Assembly (NCBI GenBank): GCA_036939755.1
Contig: JALLAZ010000062.1
Coordinates: 1-26,944 of the forward strand
Reading direction: 5' to 3'
Origin: Stephanodiscus triporus
Taxonomy: Eukaryota; Bacillariophyta; Thalassiosirophyceae; Thalassiosirales; Thalassiosiraceae
Length of the DNA: 26,944 nucleotides
Shown here piece after piece: positions 1 through 9,595 of the stretch. Position numbers and translations under genes: made by a program. Numbering within the stretch: the first letter of the stretch is position 1; every line of letters begins with the position of its first letter. Below the pieces are notes generated by a model that was given only the letters and a program-made list of their open reading frames with translations, searched no databases and had not been told where the DNA came from.

Positions 1-1715
1 TTTAGCGAGATTTAAGTGTAGAGTAGACACTTAATTTAATTTTGGGAACGCTCCAGTCTTACCCTCCTTACCCTAGGATCAAATTTGAATTGAGAATCAA
101 CTGGAGCACCAAACAATAGGGCTGTAGAAATGTGGCATCAAACAACTCTAGCAATTCACTGCCTTCCTGGCAGGAAAGGAAATAATAATCTCTTTCCTGT
201 AGTTATATTGATTGGTATTGGTATGAAACTCAATGTTTAAACATGAACATAGGCCTAATTCATAGACCATGCATTTCTCAACAGGCACCCACGAACACTT
301 ATAGTATCTAAATCAACTCTGCAATTTGTCCAGTTGGTAGGGTATGATATGCTATTTTTTCTTCTCATTCTTCAACTTTAATTTTAATGTTTGGTCCCAC
401 GGGAATAAGTTAGGGTGGTCTCTAGTTGCATATTGGAGGGAATGAAAATGGGGTGTCAAATTTTCTGGTGAGATAGTACATAGTGTAGCAATAGATACAA
501 AAAATAAAAAAGTGAAAAAGTATCGTACAATACTCTACAAGACTCCTATCTTGGTACAACCAATGATTACTCTACATAAATTGTGGCGCAGCAGCGTCAA
601 GCTTCGAATATTGGTATGTAAGTGAACCTTTGCATTTTTGACACCAAAAATGTCAACCTTACTCTGACTAATATGTCATCATGGAGCTGTGTTATTATGG
701 GTCACTGAAAACTGGCAACTGGCAGCAATGCACTAACAATCTAAGAGGAAGGTAGTAGGTAGCTGAAAGAGAGTGACTAGTTTGCTCTCTATTGTAACAC
801 CTCCCCACACTTTATATGTCGTAGACAAGATGGAAGTCTAGAAGGACAAGAGTAGAGAAGAAACTGGCAATGAGTCCAAAACAATGAAACCAAAGATAAC
901 ACTCCACACCAAAATAAAAATATGGTACTAAAGTATCCCATTCCATCCAACACATTAATCCAGCAGACATGGTGGTCACCTGCAAAGATGTGTTGTTCAA
1001 GGTGCATGACAACTGCGTGACAGCAGTGGCGGCATTCTTCCACATCATCTCCTTGAGAACGGCGATCATACCTGCTGATTCGCCATGACTAGTAGTGCCT
1101 CCATTTTGGAGATCTTCACCCACCTCTGCAATTCCCCATTATCAACAATGTGAGGTGAGAACGGGAAGCGCGTTGGATGACTGTGGCAGCTGTGTGGGCA
1201 GGATAAGGTAGGGTTTAATAGCCAACCTGCCAAGCCCAATGCAAAGATCTATGGTTGCCACAGCAGTCTGTGTTGCCCAAAACCGAAGAGGCATACACAG
1301 TGGCCCCCCTCCAGAATTTGGAGCCCAAGGCCAATTCCTTTGACCCGAGCGATGATGAGGACAATCGTGTTGTTGCGCCTGCTTCCATCATGGTACCGGC
1401 AGACCACGGTCATGGAAGGGGTGACAGAGGACCTTGAGTGGTCGAGCTCGGTGATGGCAAACTCTGCCAAACCCAAGTCCAACCACATGCCAACCACCTA
1501 TCCGACCGAATATCTGCCAATATTTGGCGGATGAGGACATTTCATACACCATCCTCTGCGCATGTATGGTGGGCAGACAGCGGTGCCCTGTGGTTGCACA
1601 AATCTACTGCCATGGGGTCGACGGTTCATGGCGAAACAAGCAAAATATGAAAAAAACTAATGTTTACGCTAACAAATCAGTAGACGGACTGTAGCTCCGT
1701 GGTCTAGAGTACATA
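1..1715. other. AT-rich intergenic stretch, no supported gene
   Basis: I see no convincing gene here. Two overlapping minus-strand reading frames at 789-1123 and short frames on both strands at 1249-1650 have no recognisable domain, no splice-consistent extension and no clear coding bias. The 1255-1437 plus-strand frame reads as an acidic, proline-containing peptide and could be a worn remnant of a repeat-encoded protein, but this is a guess. Confidence 0.4.
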
Positions 1716-2154
1716 GGAGTTGAGGGATATTAGCGTGACTCTTTGATAAGAAAAGACTGAGGTACCAATGACTTCTCAAGATAGGTAATTTTTTTGTGAA
1801 ATGCGAACGGCTAATAAGAGGGTAAAGTACGTATGTACTCTAGACCCAATGTCTAGTACTAGACCTAAGGTCTATTACTAGACCTAAGGTCTACGATTTT
1901 TCTACACAGGAATCCGTGGAATCTGTACTGAAAAATCGTAGACCTATGGTCTAGCACTAGACCTTAGGTCTAGTACTAGACCATAGGTTTAGTACCAGAC
2001 CTAAGGTCTAGACCTAGACATTGGGTCTAGAGTACGTACGTACTCTACCGTACTATTAGCCGTTCGCATTTAACAAAAAAGTTACCTATCTTGAGAAGTG
2101 ATTGGTACCTCCACCGTTTCTTATCAAAGAGTCATGCTAATATCCCTCAACTCC
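1716..2154. mobile_element. Foldback / MITE-like element with long inverted arms
   Basis: The left arm (about 1716-1902) and right arm (about 1930-2154) are reverse complements of each other with scattered mismatches, leaving a central loop of only about 27 nt (1903-1929). Both outer ends read GGAGTTGAGGGATATTAGC with at most one mismatch when viewed inward. The inner halves of the arms are made of a repeated near-palindromic unit, TAGACCTAAGGTCTA, at roughly 18-20 nt spacing. There is no open reading frame, so it is non-autonomous. I could not define a clean target-site duplication; a perfect 16-bp palindrome abuts the right end. Foldback or MITE is the best class. A hairpin-forming structural locus is the alternative. 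Confidence 0.8.
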
Positions 2155-2170
2155 GATACGAATTCGTATC
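2155..2170. repeat. Perfect 16-bp palindrome next to the foldback element
   Basis: GATACGAATTCGTATC is its own reverse complement. It begins one base after the right arm of the foldback element ends and is absent at the left end, so it is flanking target DNA or an unpaired part of the element. Confidence 0.6.
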
Positions 2171-2393
2171 ATACAAATTCACAAAACCAATTTGTATTAC
2201 TGTGTTTAGTGGACAAAAATAAAAAATTCCATGCCAAAAAAAGGGATTCCCCCTTGAGCCCAGGTATGAGGGAATCTGTGCATATATCACCAAAAATTTT
2301 TCAACATCATCCCAGCAATGGGACAGTACGATTTCATTATGTACTAGAAAAGTAAGAACACCATCTGAAAAATGAGATGGTACAAATTCAAAC

Positions 2394-2421
2394 GGGTTAG
2401 GGTTAGGGTTTGGGTTAGGGG
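2394..2421 (+). repeat. Interstitial telomere-like tract (TTAGGG)n
   Basis: The tract holds three exact TTAGGG units and one TTTGGG variant in tandem. TTAGGG is the telomere repeat reported for diatoms and many stramenopiles. Being short and internal, it is an interstitial trace (break repair, old chromosome end, or telomere insertion) rather than a functional end. Confidence 0.75.
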
Positions 2422-2527
2422 CGACGGCAACAAGGGGGGAGTGTATCATTATGTTGATGATAATTGGGATTTCTATCAATTAAATATTATATTATTTCTT
2501 ATACCCCAACCCATCCCCTGCCAACCT

Positions 2528-3043
2528 TTACGCTATGCACCAACTTTTGGGTGGGCATATGCCAACCGGCAAATCAGAGATCACCGCAACGATCGCATAT
2601 CCCTTGTTTGCATGAAATTTTGCATGATGGGCTTTGTTGGGATCATTTTTCTTGGCAACCATCACCACCTGACACAAAACCCCATCCCAAAGCCTCCCCT
2701 GCATGACGTACGGTTGGGGGAGGAAACCAACGTGGCAGCAATCTATGCCGTCCGGCACCCAGTTGATGGTCATAGCCATCTTCTCCTTCATTTTACCCTT
2801 CCCGACGATGTAATCCGGCACAAGGATCTGCTCCTTGCGAATGCGGACAACGACGTCCTCCTGCAGCACGTCCCCACAGCATGTGTGTTTCTCACAACTC
2901 TGCCCGCAATCGACACCAGCAGTCCCCATGATGTCCAAGATGATCCTGGGGGGGTGGACCTTGTTGGGGGGGCTAGTGGACAAGTGCTCGTTGCAGCCGA
3001 GACAGACGATGGTAGAAATACCATATCGACAGATGACGGGGCA
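2528..3043 (-). pseudogene. Decayed Cys-rich reading frame, possibly transposon-derived
   Basis: An open minus-strand frame of about 170 codons has no good ATG start. It opens with a Cys-pair pattern, CPVICRYGISTIVCLGC, followed by a second Cys cluster containing CGQSCEKHTCCGDV and then a run of charged and hydrophobic residues. Just upstream (to about 3094) a coding-like stretch rich in Arg and Lys continues in another frame past an in-frame TAG (3044-3046), so one frameshift seems to separate them. Paired CxxC motifs preceded by basic residues resemble the zinc-binding tails of some transposases, including the piggyBac type, but no catalytic part is present. I do not recognise the remainder. 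The antisense frame (2372-3094) is open but looks like a shadow. Confidence 0.35.
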
Positions 3044-3094
3044 CTAACTGCCTGCCGCTTGGAGCGGTCCCTGCCCTCCCACGTATTCTTGTAG

Positions 3095-4149
3095 GTACAG
3101 GCACCGCATATTCAGCTGGTATTGGGGGTGGAGGCGGACATGAGTTGGGGCCGCCCCAACTTTGTTCTATGTGAAGCATGGCCTAGCCCAAAATCAGACA
3201 AGTCATTTTTATTAGGATGATGGGCATATAGGGGATCACCAGAAAGCTGATGTCACTGTGAAAACAACCCTGGTGCCATACCAAGGCCTAAACATAGAAA
3301 TAATGGAGAAAACACCAACCTCTTTGTACATAGGATTGCTAATTACCTTAGATTTTTGTCTTATTTAGTGAGTGTTTCTTATGCACCATAAAAATATATG
3401 TTACCAGTGAAAACTGCACTGATATATTGGTTGGCACCACTGGCTAAATTGAATGGTTTTTTTTTCTCGTAGACGCCAATGACTATCATCTGCACTTTGC
3501 CCACTGGCATTAAATTGAAGAGCATACTCAATTCAATATTAGAGAATCTTAACATCATTATGTCTTCTCATTACATAATGAACATTAGAGTTCATTATTG
3601 TGTCAGTCACATCATAGTCAGTTTTCCAAAAAAAACAATTTGTCTTTGGGTTTGGTTTCCTACGTAAGTGTTAGCTAAAAGTTGTGTTTTGTGTCAACGC
3701 AACCAGCAAAATTGTGTTTTGAATTGGTTTTGTAGAATGTTCTATTCCTACATAGAATCTCTACATAGTTGGCACTGACATTTTGAGGTGTGATGATCTG
3801 ACTCGTCGCTGAACCGGCCCTTGTTGGCTGCAATCTGTTCCAATATGCTCACATCTTCATCATAAGGGATGCATGTCCCTAATAGTAATAGATGCCTAAT
3901 ATGTTGAGGTTTAATGGTGTACTGACATCATGATAACAAAAAAAAACAATCATAAAAAATCTCGTATGTCAGTGCAGTTTTTGCCTGGTATGGTATGCTA
4001 TTATCTTCGAGATTTGGGGACAGTAGTTGAACCCACATGCATGTATGTATTCCTACGTACGTAGTAGGTGTGCGTGTGATGTAATGGTTACTAAGAAAAA
4101 AATTAATTAGTACACTCATCTATTTTAATTCATTTTTTAACCTCCCCCA
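3095..4149. other. AT-rich intergenic stretch, nothing recognised
   Basis: Only short, low-complexity reading frames occur. A small hairpin with 9-nt arms (ATAATGAAC) lies near 3575-3598. A TACGTACGTA-rich patch sits near 4050-4065. I see no gene. Confidence 0.45.
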
Positions 4150-4960
4150 ACTTGATCGCCCCAAAATCAATGCGAGTGCGCTCCCCTCACTTCCCCGTCA
4201 GGTCGCGCGTCCTGTATGATCCCCCCTCCATCGTTCCTGCATATTTTTTGTTGGTTGTTGTGTAAAATCATCATCCGGCGGTGGCCTAAGACCACAATTT
4301 GATATATTTCTTATTTTTTGTTGCCTCATTTGCCATCCTAAACGATGTAAACTTGTCCCCCCCATACATTCCGCTGTCATGCATCTTGTCATAACCATAA
4401 CACACCTCCCCCCATCACCGACACTGTCTTTTGGTTGGTTGTTGTGTGTTTCTTCATCTTTTGGGACCGTGACAAACACGGGGTGTATTTTTTCATTTTA
4501 TTCTTCATGAATCAAATCACTGTCCAAAACGAGTGGTTATTGTCCTCCCCGAACGTTCCACCATGGCCAAATCTCGTACCAAATTTCCTCCTCATCGCTC
4601 GCCCTGTTGTTGATTGGTTGTTGTGTAAAGTAGTGGCTAGGGACAGCCGCTTAAGGCCCTATGGCTGACACCCGGTCCCTCTCTCTCTCTCTCTCTTTGG
4701 TTGCCCGTTTGCTGCCCAAAACGACAGGAAAACTTCTCCCCACGTGTTCTACCTCGGGCTCATCTCATCAAATTGCCACCCTCACCGCCTCAGCCGACCT
4801 TTAGTTGGTTGTTGTGTCTATTGACAAGAATGGCGGCCACCTAAGGTCGCGGCCCCGCCCATCTCTCAATTTTTTAATGAGTGCCCTTTTGGCGCCCAAA
4901 ACAAGGGGAAGGAGAGTGGTGAGAACGAGCCATGCCCCCTAGCGCCTGCACAGGACGGGA
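4150..4960. repeat. Diverged tandem repeat, unit about 185 bp, 4-5 copies
   Basis: The core TTGGTTGTTGTGT recurs at 4251, 4435, 4614 and 4805, with spacings of 184, 179 and 191 nt. Weaker secondary landmarks recur with it: a GGCC/CTAAGG block about 30-40 nt after the core in three copies, and a GCCCAAAAC-like block about 100 nt after it. A partial unit appears to precede the first core (GCCCCAAAATC near 4158). The copies are otherwise strongly diverged, so this is an old satellite-like array. The third copy contains a CT microsatellite. Confidence 0.65.
4678..4697 (+). repeat. (CT)n microsatellite
   Basis: About nine to ten CT dinucleotides in a row lie inside the third copy of the 185-bp tandem repeat. 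Confidence 0.8.
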
Positions 4961-5059
4961 AGTGCGGCGCTGTGTTTCGGGGCGGCGGTGGCGGTGGTGG
5001 TGGCGGTGATTACATCGATACGATGATAGTGTGAAGTTAAAAGCAAGATTTTATGTTGG

Positions 5060-5279
5060 GGCATACTTGATGTGGGGTAAATAATTGACCCCACACCTGG
5101 TGGTGTGCTTTTACCAAACATTTATCTAGGTAGTGGCAAAGCTAGATAAACGACCCGGAATTATTTACATACCACCAGGTTTGAGGACAAAAAATGAGCC
5201 CACATCATGGTAGGAACTACTAGTGCGTCCCCAAACCTAGTTAAGGTAGGTAGTTTATAATCTAGCACACCAGGTTGGG
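5060..5279. repeat. Cluster of short inverted motifs beside the transposon
   Basis: A hairpin-prone sequence, GTGGGGTAAATAATTGACCCCAC, in which the outer GTGGGGT pairs with ACCCCAC, sits near 5070-5093. ACCTGGTG-type motifs occur at about 5096 and, inverted, at about 5172 and 5265. The outermost pair reads as ACCTGGTGGTGTGC against GCACACCAGGTT. This could be a small degraded MITE abutting the larger transposon, but the arms are short and diverged. Confidence 0.35.
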
Positions 5280-5290
5280 GGTGGCTGCTG

Positions 5291-5338
5291 CACTCAAACT
5301 TGAATCTTGACCTGTACCCGCCCTACGTAACTTACAGG
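5291..5338 (+). repeat. Left terminal inverted repeat of the transposon
   Basis: It matches the reverse complement of 9160-9210. The first 15 nt are identical and the inner 11 nt (TAACTTACAGG) are identical. A 3-nt length difference and a few substitutions lie in the middle. Confidence 0.75.
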
Positions 5339-5468
5339 TACATGGGGCAGGACCTGCCAAGACTCAACAAAAAAAAGTTTTTTCCTATGTAGTAGGAATT
5401 CAAAATTTGTGGACAAGGCCAAAGCCGATTCCTGGCCTTCTCCGGCTCCAAATAACTAGAGCCACACC

Positions 5469-8400
5469 ATGACCATGGCGTTTTCCACCAATATTTCAGA
5501 CTTGTCTACCAACGCCGCGCCTCCCCTCCCTAATGAGATCACCTGCGTTAAGCTTCTAACATAATGTTGATTGATGTGTGCCCCTATTCTGGCCTTCAGG
5601 GGGGTGCTAGGTCCTGTGTTTGCCCCCCCCCCCACCACCATGCTTTATGCAGTATTTTCGCTGCTTGTCGCCCTCCTGTTGTTGTGATATGTCTTCCATA
5701 TTCATCACACTCTCCACCGCCGCCGCCTATCGATTCGCCGATGTCCTCCGCACCCCCTTGTCGCGTCGGGTTCGACATAATTGCTGATATGATTCGCGAT
5801 GTCTTGCTAGGTGTAACCCCTGTTTCCCCGACCTTATTTGGGGTGGTTGCCTTGGCCGTTCGCAATGTGAAGTCATCTTTCACTGTCACCCCCGGGAAGA
5901 AGTGAAAGCCGGATGACTCCGCAACTCCGTCATTGACCACTCCTTCGACGAAGCGGCGCACGACCGTGACTCCTGCTTCTCTTCCCTCCCCTGCCGCTGT
6001 CGGCTGCTCTTTTGACCGCGATCTGTCCACGTCGACGGGGATGTCAGCCGATACCTCTCTCGGCAGCGCAATGCTGATTGACCGCGGCGTTGTTCCATCC
6101 CACGTCATTCCGCGTGCCTCTGTCATACAGCCTGTCTACAGACGTCTACTGCCAGGTGACACTGTCCGCCTGATGGCTGGCAGTGAGATTATTGTTGTCA
6201 TTCCCACTTCTGGGAATGTTCCACGGCGGGTCAGTGACGCGGATGCACACCGATTGCACTACAGGAAGATATTTGAGAACCTCATGTATCACACTCTTCG
6301 GGGTGTCCACCCCGGCAATAGGACATCGGTTGTTGTTGCAGCTATTCGAGAATGTCACACCCTTATTCGAGGGGGGAAACCATTTCTCGAATTTGCATGT
6401 CGTGTTCGGCATTATGCCAAACGTGAGTGGTTCGAGCGGGACGTCACGTACGTCGCGTCACTCTCTGCTGTCAAATACTTGTGGTCGCAGGGTGCTCGCA
6501 TAAATCTCGCTGTCTGCAGATATTCTACTCAGCGAACAATCATGTTGGAATTTAAGCATGTTGGGTACCTTGAGGTGTATGGGAGGGTTCATTCGGAAGA
6601 CATATTCGTTAACGACCAATAACGGCGCGATGCGGATGCACTTCTTCCTCCCTTCCTCCAGTTGTTGGCTCTTTTGCATGGTTGTAGGGTCGGAGCCATG
6701 GAGTTGCTCTGGAAGTATTACCGCGAACTTGCACTGTTGCACCAGAGGAGAGAACAGCGCCGGCTCTCACTGGATGCTGACAAGTGTCGGCTCTTGCATA
6801 CATCCTTGCCTGTTGCATCCTCGCCTGTTGATGATGCAGATGATGATCATGCTGTTCTCTTGTCATTGGTAGTTGATGAACTGCGTGACGAGAGTATTGA
6901 TAGGTTTGCTGCGTTTGTCGATAACTCTTACAGGATATGTATTGAACGCATATACACAGGATTCACGGTACTCGATGGCTACCTTCTTGACCGGTCGATG
7001 ATACGGCGCATGTATGACACAATGAAGGCAGCATTTCCAGTTGTTCATTCGGTGTTGGCTCTTACAGTGTCCCATCCCCAGGGACCTTCTTCCATGGTCA
7101 AAACAGCGTATGACAACCCGCCCAATGGTGGGACCGATGTTTGTGATGGCGGTGGTGTCGACCAAGATGTGGACGACAGCGGCGGTGATGATGAGAGCGT
7201 TGTGAGAGTTGATGATTCCGGTTTAGATTCTGATCTCACAAAACGTGAACATGATGGCATCCTCGAGTTTTGCAATGATCCGTCTACGCACTCAAAAGAA
7301 GTTGAGGTGGTGGGCAATGATACCGGCCATTGCCGCTTACAGCAGAGGGCACATGCATAACCCTCCCAACCATCCATTGCACGGTGCTGGGTGTCACGAC
7401 AGTACTCTCTGGTCGACGCTCGACAGGTTGTATGAATCAACAAGTGCGGCGCGGATGGATGTTATGATTCAGCAATTCAGTTGTAGCATTGCATTTGATA
7501 ACTGGCAGCAGCGGTCTTCAAAGACATGGCAGAATCAGGGGTCCTCCTCCATCTTTCTCAATGGGGTTGCGGCATTTGTCAAGAAGAACAAGGCCATCTT
7601 GCTTCCTGTTAAGTCTATTATTTGATCACCGTCCAATGTTCGATGTCGAATCACCTACTTAATTCTTCTGAAGGGTGTTGTCATCGGGGAGATTGGTATT
7701 GCCGATGATGCAATCTTATCATCCGATTTATCCCTTTTGCGTATCTTTGACATTGATCACGTGATGAGCGGAATGCTTGCCTGGCCGCTAGTTGGGTGGG
7801 ACGTGTTGTCATTGCATGGCGTGCCTCCTTGTGAGCAAATTTCGTACATCAATCCGGTCATTCCTCCACCGCTCCATGCATGTGTTGCCTCTGACATTTT
7901 GATCAAGGATTTATTATATTTGCCAAGGCAGCTCAAACTCTCTGGCGATGCCAACACAAAATACATCACTTCTAAGGAAAATGACTGTCTTATTCAAGAT
8001 GCCGAGGACATTGCAATTCTTAGGACCCATTCGCGCTACTTAACAAACTTGCATGCATGGAAGGAAGAGTTGAGTGTTGAGGCCACAGAGGACGGTGACG
8101 GTGACGCGGATGCCCGTATCAAGGGCATAAGCCAAGATGATTCCCCGCCAGAGGACCTACCGTTGGTCCTACCACAGAATTACGACAGCAAGAGTATTTT
8201 TCTTGGACACATGAAGCAGTGTTCGAGGGAGGTACATTATGCATTGCATTTTCAAGGAGATGTTATTAAGCATCTGTATCCAAACGCCCATGTGGAGGAC
8301 TTGTATCTGCACCCGCCATTGATTGGACGACAAGAAACCACGAATGAAGGGATGTGTTAACGAACCTGGCATTGTTGGAAATACTAGGTTTGCTAACGCC

Positions 8401-8842
8401 AATAGATAATGGAAGGTATACCATTGGAGTGGACGTGTTGAAGAGGATGATATTTATGTACGGGGATGCGGTGGGTCATTAAGCACTGTATGATAAAATA
8501 CTATGGGGGATCACTCGACTCGGTAACAGGGAGTACGTCGAGACTATGTTGTCGGCACACGAGCACACGTATTCATGCAGAAGGGGCAGTTTCACCAGCA
8601 GATACACCAGCTTAGAACTATTTATCAGCAGTTTTAGGGATGTTTCTTACAAGCGTTTGTTGCCGAGAATAGAGTCAAACGGGTAAATGGGGATCCGATA
8701 AAATCGGGATTTCAGTGTCACGAGCAATTTGCACGTAAGTTATATCTGGCATGTAATAGGTTCATACTCCGAAGACTCACTTCGTCGGTGGCATTCGCTT
8801 TGATTGGAGATTTGACTTTCCAGAGCAAAGTTCAATCAGTGC
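5469..8842 (+). pseudogene. Broken multi-exon gene of the transposon, DUF6824-like plus transposase-like parts
   Basis: A possible first exon starts at ATG 5469. A GT-AG intron (5547-5599) joins it in frame to 5600-6607. A second intron (6608-6661, long pyrimidine tract) removes an in-frame TAA, and a third (8356-8405) continues the frame. All three are 50-54 nt and open with GTTAAG or GTTAAC. About 6229-6500 resembles the diatom DUF6824 domain: an HPGNR motif, Ile/Val-rich helix, GGKPFLEF and a following W. Downstream, SIAFDNWQQ and IGVDVLKRMIFMYGDA resemble the DN and GD acidic blocks of DDE-type transposases. Damage: TGA at 5903-5905 (a further small intron might remove it), a frameshift near 7340, TGA at 7623-7625, TAA at 8480-8482 and TAA at 8684-8686, with coding-like sequence continuing in a shifted frame to about 8,840. 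TGA and TAA end the intact neighbouring genes, so codon reassignment is not the explanation. Confidence 0.55.
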
Positions 8843-9159
8843 GTTGGCACCGCCGGTCGGAGTAGCGAGGGGTCGGTCCGATGGAACCTGCGAAGCCACG
8901 AGGGGGGAGGGAGGGGGGGAGGCATTGTCCTCCTCGTCGGAGGTGGCGTAGGGATTCCCCCAAGTAATACGCCGCGACTGATGGAGGCTAGGGAGGCGCT
9001 GAGATGACATGATGGTGCATGTGGTGGGGGGGTTGTGGCAAAGGAATTGGATGGGGGGTAGAAAAACCCCAAACTAATGCAATCTACAACCCTACCTATG
9101 GCGTTCCCACCCCACGAATTTTGACTAACAAAATTTTGGCTTTGTCCACGAAATACGTC

Positions 9160-9210
9160 CCTGTAAGTTATGTAGGGCGGGTTACACACATCAATATTCA
9201 AGTTTGAGTG
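9160..9210 (-). repeat. Right terminal inverted repeat of the transposon
   Basis: This is the partner of 5291-5338 in inverted orientation. A weaker similarity continues inward: GTGGACAA(A/G)GCCAAA occurs near 5409 and, inverted, near 9137-9150. Confidence 0.75.
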
Positions 9211-9222
9211 GGGCGGTGGCTG

Positions 9223-9595
9223 TGAATTGTGAATTTGCCTTCAATTTGAGGATGGTTAATTGAGGTCAAACGTACATACTGTACGTAGACCTCAGTGTGA
9301 GGAAATCTACGTGGTCGGAATATTTGATCGATGTCTCTTTCGACTCAGTGAGAAGGATTATCGACGGCGGAACCTTATTTTGTAGATGTACGTAGCATCA
9401 ATATAAATTCCTCTATGAAATGAGCGAGACTATCGGACCTCAAGTTTACAGAGGTCGAGATGCGATACACACATAATATTGCGGGGTTGAGAGTGCGGAG
9501 CTCATCTAAACCCTTTTGATTAGTTGAGAGATTATTGCATTGTATGTAGTTCGATTGAGAGAATTGAATCCTCCCCTCAGAAGGTCGGAGCAAGG
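9223..9595. promoter_or_regulatory. Upstream region of the ankyrin/coiled-coil gene
   Basis: This 373-bp non-coding stretch lies between the transposon and the next gene. It holds a TATA-like ATATAAAT near 9400 and a short interrupted palindrome, CGTACATACTGTACG, near 9270. The promoter role is inferred from position only. Confidence 0.3.

Larger units (their letters stand above)
5288..9214. mobile_element. Decayed DNA transposon, ~3.9 kb, with terminal inverted repeats
   Basis: About 50 bp at 5291-5338 recurs in reverse complement at 9160-9210. Both read inward from CACTCAAACTTGAAT, share the block ACCCGCCCTAC, and end in TAACTTACAGG, with a 3-nt indel and a few mismatches between them. The 8-bp sequence GGTGGCTG lies directly outside both ends (5280-5287 and 9215-9222), as expected for a target-site duplication. 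Eight bp is typical of hAT and near the range for Mutator-like elements, but the termini match neither clearly enough to assign a superfamily. The interior contains a broken multi-exon gene on the plus strand. Its stops and frameshift show that this copy is not autonomous. Confidence 0.7.

Noticed and set aside
789..1123. Two overlapping minus-strand frames (84 and 103 codons)
   Set aside because: Composition is Cys/Trp/Phe-rich and irregular, no domain or splice extension is present, and the two overlap in different frames.
2372..3094. Plus-strand open frame of 240 codons
   Set aside because: It is antisense to the Cys-rich minus frame, begins in the telomere-like tract and shows no domain. 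It is most likely a shadow, though I cannot exclude it fully.
4247..4820. Repeated TTGGTTGTTGTGT considered as CRISPR-like spacing
   Set aside because: Units are ~185 nt with a diverged interior, not short identical repeats with uniform spacers, and the genome is eukaryotic.
5903..7625. Stop codons read through as an alternative genetic code
   Set aside because: Neighbouring intact genes end at TGA, TAA and TAG in the expected places, and the lesions include a frameshift. Decay plus introns explains the pattern better.
8777..9201. Minus-strand frames near the right end of the transposon
   Set aside because: They are Pro/Ser low-complexity translations of G-rich subterminal DNA and include the inverted repeat itself.
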